Assembly (NCBI GenBank): GCA_021155845.1
Contig: JAJNBK010000062.1
Location: forward strand, 1-6,905
Length of the DNA stretch: 6,905 bases
Reading direction: 5' to 3'
Source of the DNA: Nitrososphaeraceae archaeon
Lineage (GTDB): Archaea > Thermoproteota > Nitrososphaeria > Nitrososphaerales > Nitrososphaeraceae
Shown here: positions 4,863 through 6,905 of the stretch, one piece after another
Numbering within the stretch: the first letter of the stretch is position 1
Layout: every line of letters begins with the position of its first letter
The notes under the pieces: model-generated
Database searches by the model: none
Told to the model about the DNA's origin: nothing
What the model saw: only the letters and a program-made list of their open reading frames with translations
Translations under genes and position numbers: made by a program

Positions 4863-5109
4863 GCAAATTAAAAAATTATATTCTTCTAGTGAGGTCTATT
4901 ACTAAAATATAAGATATTGATTTGTTTCCTTCTTTTTTCATACTTTATGTTATGTCTATGTCACTGTAATAATAACCAAGTGTCTGATGTCTTTTCTATA
5001 AATCTTTCAATACCTTTACATTCACTACAAAATTTTAAAAATTAGGACGTTAACTTTGAATATCTCAAGGCTTTAAATGATTTGATTTAATTGTAATCTA
5101 GCATTGAGT

Positions 5110-5141
5110 CATACTATAATACTTACAAACGCATACTATAA
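5110..5141. repeat. Two 10-bp direct repeats 22 bp apart
   Basis: CATACTATAA occurs at 5110-5119 and again at 5132-5141. The 22-bp period is close to two helical turns, so a protein bound to both would sit on the same DNA face. Each copy also contains a TATA-like core. Function is unknown. Confidence 0.35.
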
Positions 5142-5229
5142 AGAAAGACTAGAATCTGAATCATGATCTAGTTACAAAAGTAATCATAAACATAAATGAG
5201 CACTTAATTAGTTCCCTCATGTCAAAAGT

Positions 5230-5252
5230 TACCCGTAGGATCAAAACGGGTA
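5230..5252. repeat. GC-rich inverted repeat TACCCGT / ACGGGTA
   Basis: Two perfect 7-bp arms separated by 9 nt. The arms have four G/C in a row in otherwise very AT-rich DNA. No T-tract follows, which argues against a terminator. It could be an operator or the stem of a small RNA. Confidence 0.4.
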
Positions 5253-5387
5253 TACATTTATGAAAAGAAATGATCTGAGTATACTTTTAATCGAGAATAT
5301 AAAACATTATTGAATTAAAGGATATGATTCCAATTATGAAGACTATATTGAATCACGTTTTCTAAATCACAATCATTCGGATAAAGG

Positions 5388-5471
5388 ATGATGGAGGAAG
5401 GTTTTACAGTCATAAACCAGGATGAATTAAAAGATTTTTCAGAGGAGGAAGGCAGCTCCTGCTATCTCTAA
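5388..5471 (+). other. Doubtful small ORF, possibly a decayed gene
   Basis: Tandem ATGs at 5388 and 5391 open a 27-residue frame that starts MMEEGFTVINQDELKDFSEE and stops at 5469-5471. The same frame then stays open for another 42 codons or so, to the TAA after MTIPIF near 5600. Composition of the first part is acidic and protein-like. An in-frame nonsense mutation in a small gene would look like this, but chance cannot be excluded. I do not recognise the sequence. Confidence 0.2.
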
Positions 5472-5592
5472 GGTTCTTTGGAGGATGCCTCTCTGCAATG
5501 TTTTATAATGGCTACCTATCATAGACAGTCCTTAGATCGTCCTATGCTATTAAATAGTCAATTATGTTTGTATAAGAGGATGACAATCCCTA

Positions 5593-5610
5593 TATTTTAA
5601 ATATAAAATA
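5593..5610. repeat. AT-only inverted repeat TATTTTA / TAAAATA
   Basis: Two perfect 7-bp arms with a 4-nt loop, entirely A and T, overlapping the TAA that ends the frame downstream of 5388. Such repeats arise easily by chance in DNA of this composition. Confidence 0.25.
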
Positions 5611-5659
5611 GCTAAATAAGCCCTGAGTGTACTAAACTTAAATTTGCATAGGTCATCTC

Positions 5660-5784
5660 CTAGAGTTTTACATCTAATGCACTTTCTTCTCTATTTTGTA
5701 ATTCCATCACCGCATAGTTGCAGAAACATCTTCATCAAAATAAAGGCAATAATTATAAGCACGCCTTAGTGTAGACAAACACAT
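5660..5784 (-). other. Two overlapping tiny ORFs, possibly one frameshifted small gene
   Basis: On the - strand an ATG at 5784 gives a 25-residue frame beginning MCLSTLRRAYNYCLYFDEDV and ending at TGA 5707. A second ATG overlaps that stop (TGATG) and gives MELQNREESALDVKL, ending at TAG 5660. A TATA-like AATAATATGC is centred about 27 nt before the first ATG, the same spacing as the real genes here. Joined, they would make a protein of about 41 residues. It could be a small gene, a remnant, or chance. Confidence 0.2.
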
Positions 5785-5812
5785 CTATCTACCACGTTGC
5801 TTGCATATTATT

Positions 5813-5834
5813 CGAAGCTTAAGATCCGAAGCTT
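5813..5834. repeat. Direct repeat CGAAGCTT with 14-bp period
   Basis: CGAAGCTT occurs at 5813-5820 and 5827-5834, separated by AAGATC. Each copy contains the self-complementary AAGCTT, so the pair also reads as an imperfect inverted repeat. Confidence 0.3.
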
Positions 5835-5873
5835 CCGCGTTATGATTTATTTGTTCAAGTTTTTTTTAAATGG

Positions 5874-5894
5874 GCTATAGTATTGTCCTATAGC
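5874..5894. promoter_or_regulatory. Inverted repeat GCTATAG / CTATAGC, possible operator
   Basis: Two perfect 7-bp arms with a 7-nt spacer, about 80 bp upstream of the predicted TATA box of the glycosyltransferase gene. An eight-T run lies just before it on the + strand, so it is not in the order hairpin then T-tract and is not a normal intrinsic terminator. An upstream regulatory site is possible. Confidence 0.35.
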
Positions 5895-5957
5895 GGTAAA
5901 TAAATAACCTAGTCAACATGTGATTATTAATGAAATAAAAAAGAACTGTTATTATGA

Positions 5958-5968
5958 ATTTTATAATA
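5958..5968 (+). promoter_or_regulatory. Probable TATA box of the glycosyltransferase gene
   Basis: ATTTTATAATA is centred near 5964. Transcription would start near 5990, giving a leader of about 30 nt before the ATG at 6021. This would be the only mRNA here with a clear leader, and no Shine-Dalgarno sequence is visible in it. Confidence 0.45.
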
Positions 5969-6020
5969 CTAAAACACAAACTAGATAGATATGTACAGAG
6001 TTTAATCCTGGATACCACTG

Positions 6021-6905
6021 ATGAAACGCGTCACAATTGGTATACCCTCATACAACGAAGAACGGAATATAATTAACCTTTTACGTTCATTGAACTTTCA
6101 ATATTCAAATGATTATTTCATTTCAGAAATAATCATTTCAGATGATTCGACTGATAGCACACCAGAATTAGTCGAAAGGTTCGCCGAAAAAAATTCCCAG
6201 CTTAATATTAATTTGATACATCATTGTGAGAGAAGGGGAGCTGCCGCCGGTTGGAATGAAATCTTCAGTAGATCTGCTGGAGATGTCATTGTATTATATG
6301 ACGCTGATATTGTTATCGATAAAGATACTACAGCACAACTTGTATCTTTTTTAGAAAAAGGAATTGGACTGTGCGCATCAAATCCAAAGCCGATTCAAGA
6401 TAAGGGGATAGCCGGGAGGGCATCTTCGTTCATTGCATACTGGCTTAGGTCTGTTAGGAATCGAGGTTTGTCACAATATACTGTCATGGGTAGAGCTCTT
6501 TCAGTGACTTCTGAAGTTGCGAAAAAAATAAGCATACCAAGCGATATAACTGCAATAGATCTATTTCTTCAATGTAAGATCCTTGAACTTGGCTTAGATA
6601 TTTTCTATAATGATAATGCGTGGGTTTATTTCAGACCTGCGAATAAACTCTTTGACTTTGCTTCACAAGTTATAAGGGCATCTCTTGGTCACAAACAAGT
6701 TTATTCTCACTGCTCTAAATTTAAAATTAATCTTCCCTTAAAAATTGCTGTTATTGAGGCAGCGCGTAATTTGATCCATGATCCAATAGGAGCTCTGTCT
6801 GTTCTGATTTGCTACACAATGATTCCATATTACAAATTGAAGATAAAAGAAGCAGGATCTGCTAAATGGTATACAGCGGATAGCACAAAGGCGTTTGATT
6901 ATGAC
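6021..6905 (+). CDS. Family 2 (GT-A fold) glycosyltransferase, 3' end outside window
   Basis: The frame is open for 295 codons to the right edge with no stop, so the end is missing, probably only a few tens of residues. It transfers a sugar from a nucleotide-sugar donor to a glycan or lipid acceptor. GT-A motifs in order: the N-terminal strand and loop VTIGIPSYNEE (4-14), ISDDSTDST (39-47) for the nucleotide, GAAAGWNEIF (73-82), and the metal-binding DxD as LYDADI with D94 and D96. Acceptor-side residues follow in MGRALSVTSEVA (156-167) and SDITAIDLFL (174-183), where D180 is a candidate catalytic base. A hydrophobic helix near 255-272 could attach the enzyme to the membrane. Start: ATG 6021 is the first Met after an in-frame TAA at 6003-6005. 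With the sequon-rich secreted protein nearby, a role in surface glycans or N-glycan assembly is plausible but not shown. Confidence 0.88.
   Translation, partial: MKRVTIGIPSYNEERNIINLLRSLNFQYSNDYFISEIIISDDSTDSTPELVERFAEKNSQLNINLIHHCERRGAAAGWNEIFSRSAGDVIVLYDADIVIDKDTTAQLVSFLEKGIGLCASNPKPIQDKGIAGRASSFIAYWLRSVRNRGLSQYTVMGRALSVTSEVAKKISIPSDITAIDLFLQCKILELGLDIFYNDNAWVYFRPANKLFDFASQVIRASLGHKQVYSHCSKFKINLPLKIAVIEAARNLIHDPIGALSVLICYTMIPYYKLKIKEAGSAKWYTADSTKAFDYD

Larger units (their letters stand above)
4867..6020. other. Long AT-rich spacer with repeats and no certain gene
   Basis: About 1.15 kb lie between the HemB and glycosyltransferase genes, which are transcribed divergently. No frame longer than about 43 codons looks like protein. 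The spacer holds a direct repeat pair (5110-5141), a GC-rich inverted repeat (5230-5252), an AT-rich inverted repeat (5593-5610), a direct repeat with an embedded HindIII-like core (5813-5834), an eight-T run near 5860-5867, and a 7-bp inverted repeat (5874-5894). Short doubtful ORFs are at 5388-5471 (+) and 5660-5784 (-). No tRNA, rRNA or CRISPR is seen. Confidence 0.6.

Noticed and set aside
5850..5894. Intrinsic terminator made of the eight-T run and the 7-bp inverted repeat
   Set aside because: The T-run comes before the hairpin on the + strand, and on the - strand the hairpin is followed by A residues, so the order is wrong on both strands.

Overview
The window looks archaeal and most likely comes from an AT-rich member of the Nitrososphaeria (Thaumarchaeota), the group of soil ammonia oxidisers such as Nitrososphaera and Nitrosocosmicus. 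What is seen directly: a tRNA-Tyr gene with a C1-G72 end pair and two introns, each flanked by sequence that folds into a bulge-helix-bulge-like element; TATA elements 24 to 30 nt upstream of start codons with almost no leader; T-tract terminators; and a small exported protein crowded with N-glycosylation sequons. The lineage below Archaea is inferred.

Layout, left to right. Positions 2-265 hold the C-terminal end of a zinc-type (MDR) alcohol dehydrogenase on the + strand. About 650 bp follow with no convincing intact gene, but with two gene-like scraps (317-461, split over two frames, and 496-558) and a perfect 18-bp palindrome. A small secreted sequon-rich protein is encoded on the - strand (924-1205) and ends in a hairpin plus T-tract terminator. 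A divergent spacer of 437 bp separates it from a GTG-started gene for an unrecognised, mostly helical 175-aa protein (1643-2170, +). That gene converges on a Sad/YneI-type succinate-semialdehyde dehydrogenase (2208-3602, -). Next on the - strand are the two-intron tRNA-Tyr gene (3660-3829) and a divergent porphobilinogen synthase, HemB (3874-4818, or to 4866 if a TTG start is used). About 1.15 kb of AT-rich DNA with several inverted repeats and doubtful small ORFs separates HemB from a family 2 glycosyltransferase (6021 onward, +), which runs off the right edge.

The genes do not form one pathway. HemB belongs to tetrapyrrole synthesis, the dehydrogenases to aldehyde and alcohol metabolism, and the glycosyltransferase and sequon-rich protein to the cell surface. 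Nearly every unit appears to have its own promoter, so this is a string of single-gene transcription units. The most notable items are the three-exon tRNA-Tyr gene with an intron in the T-loop, the changed substrate-site residues of the HemB, and symmetrical operator-like elements lying between TATA box and start codon in two genes. I see no CRISPR array, insertion sequence or complete mobile element.
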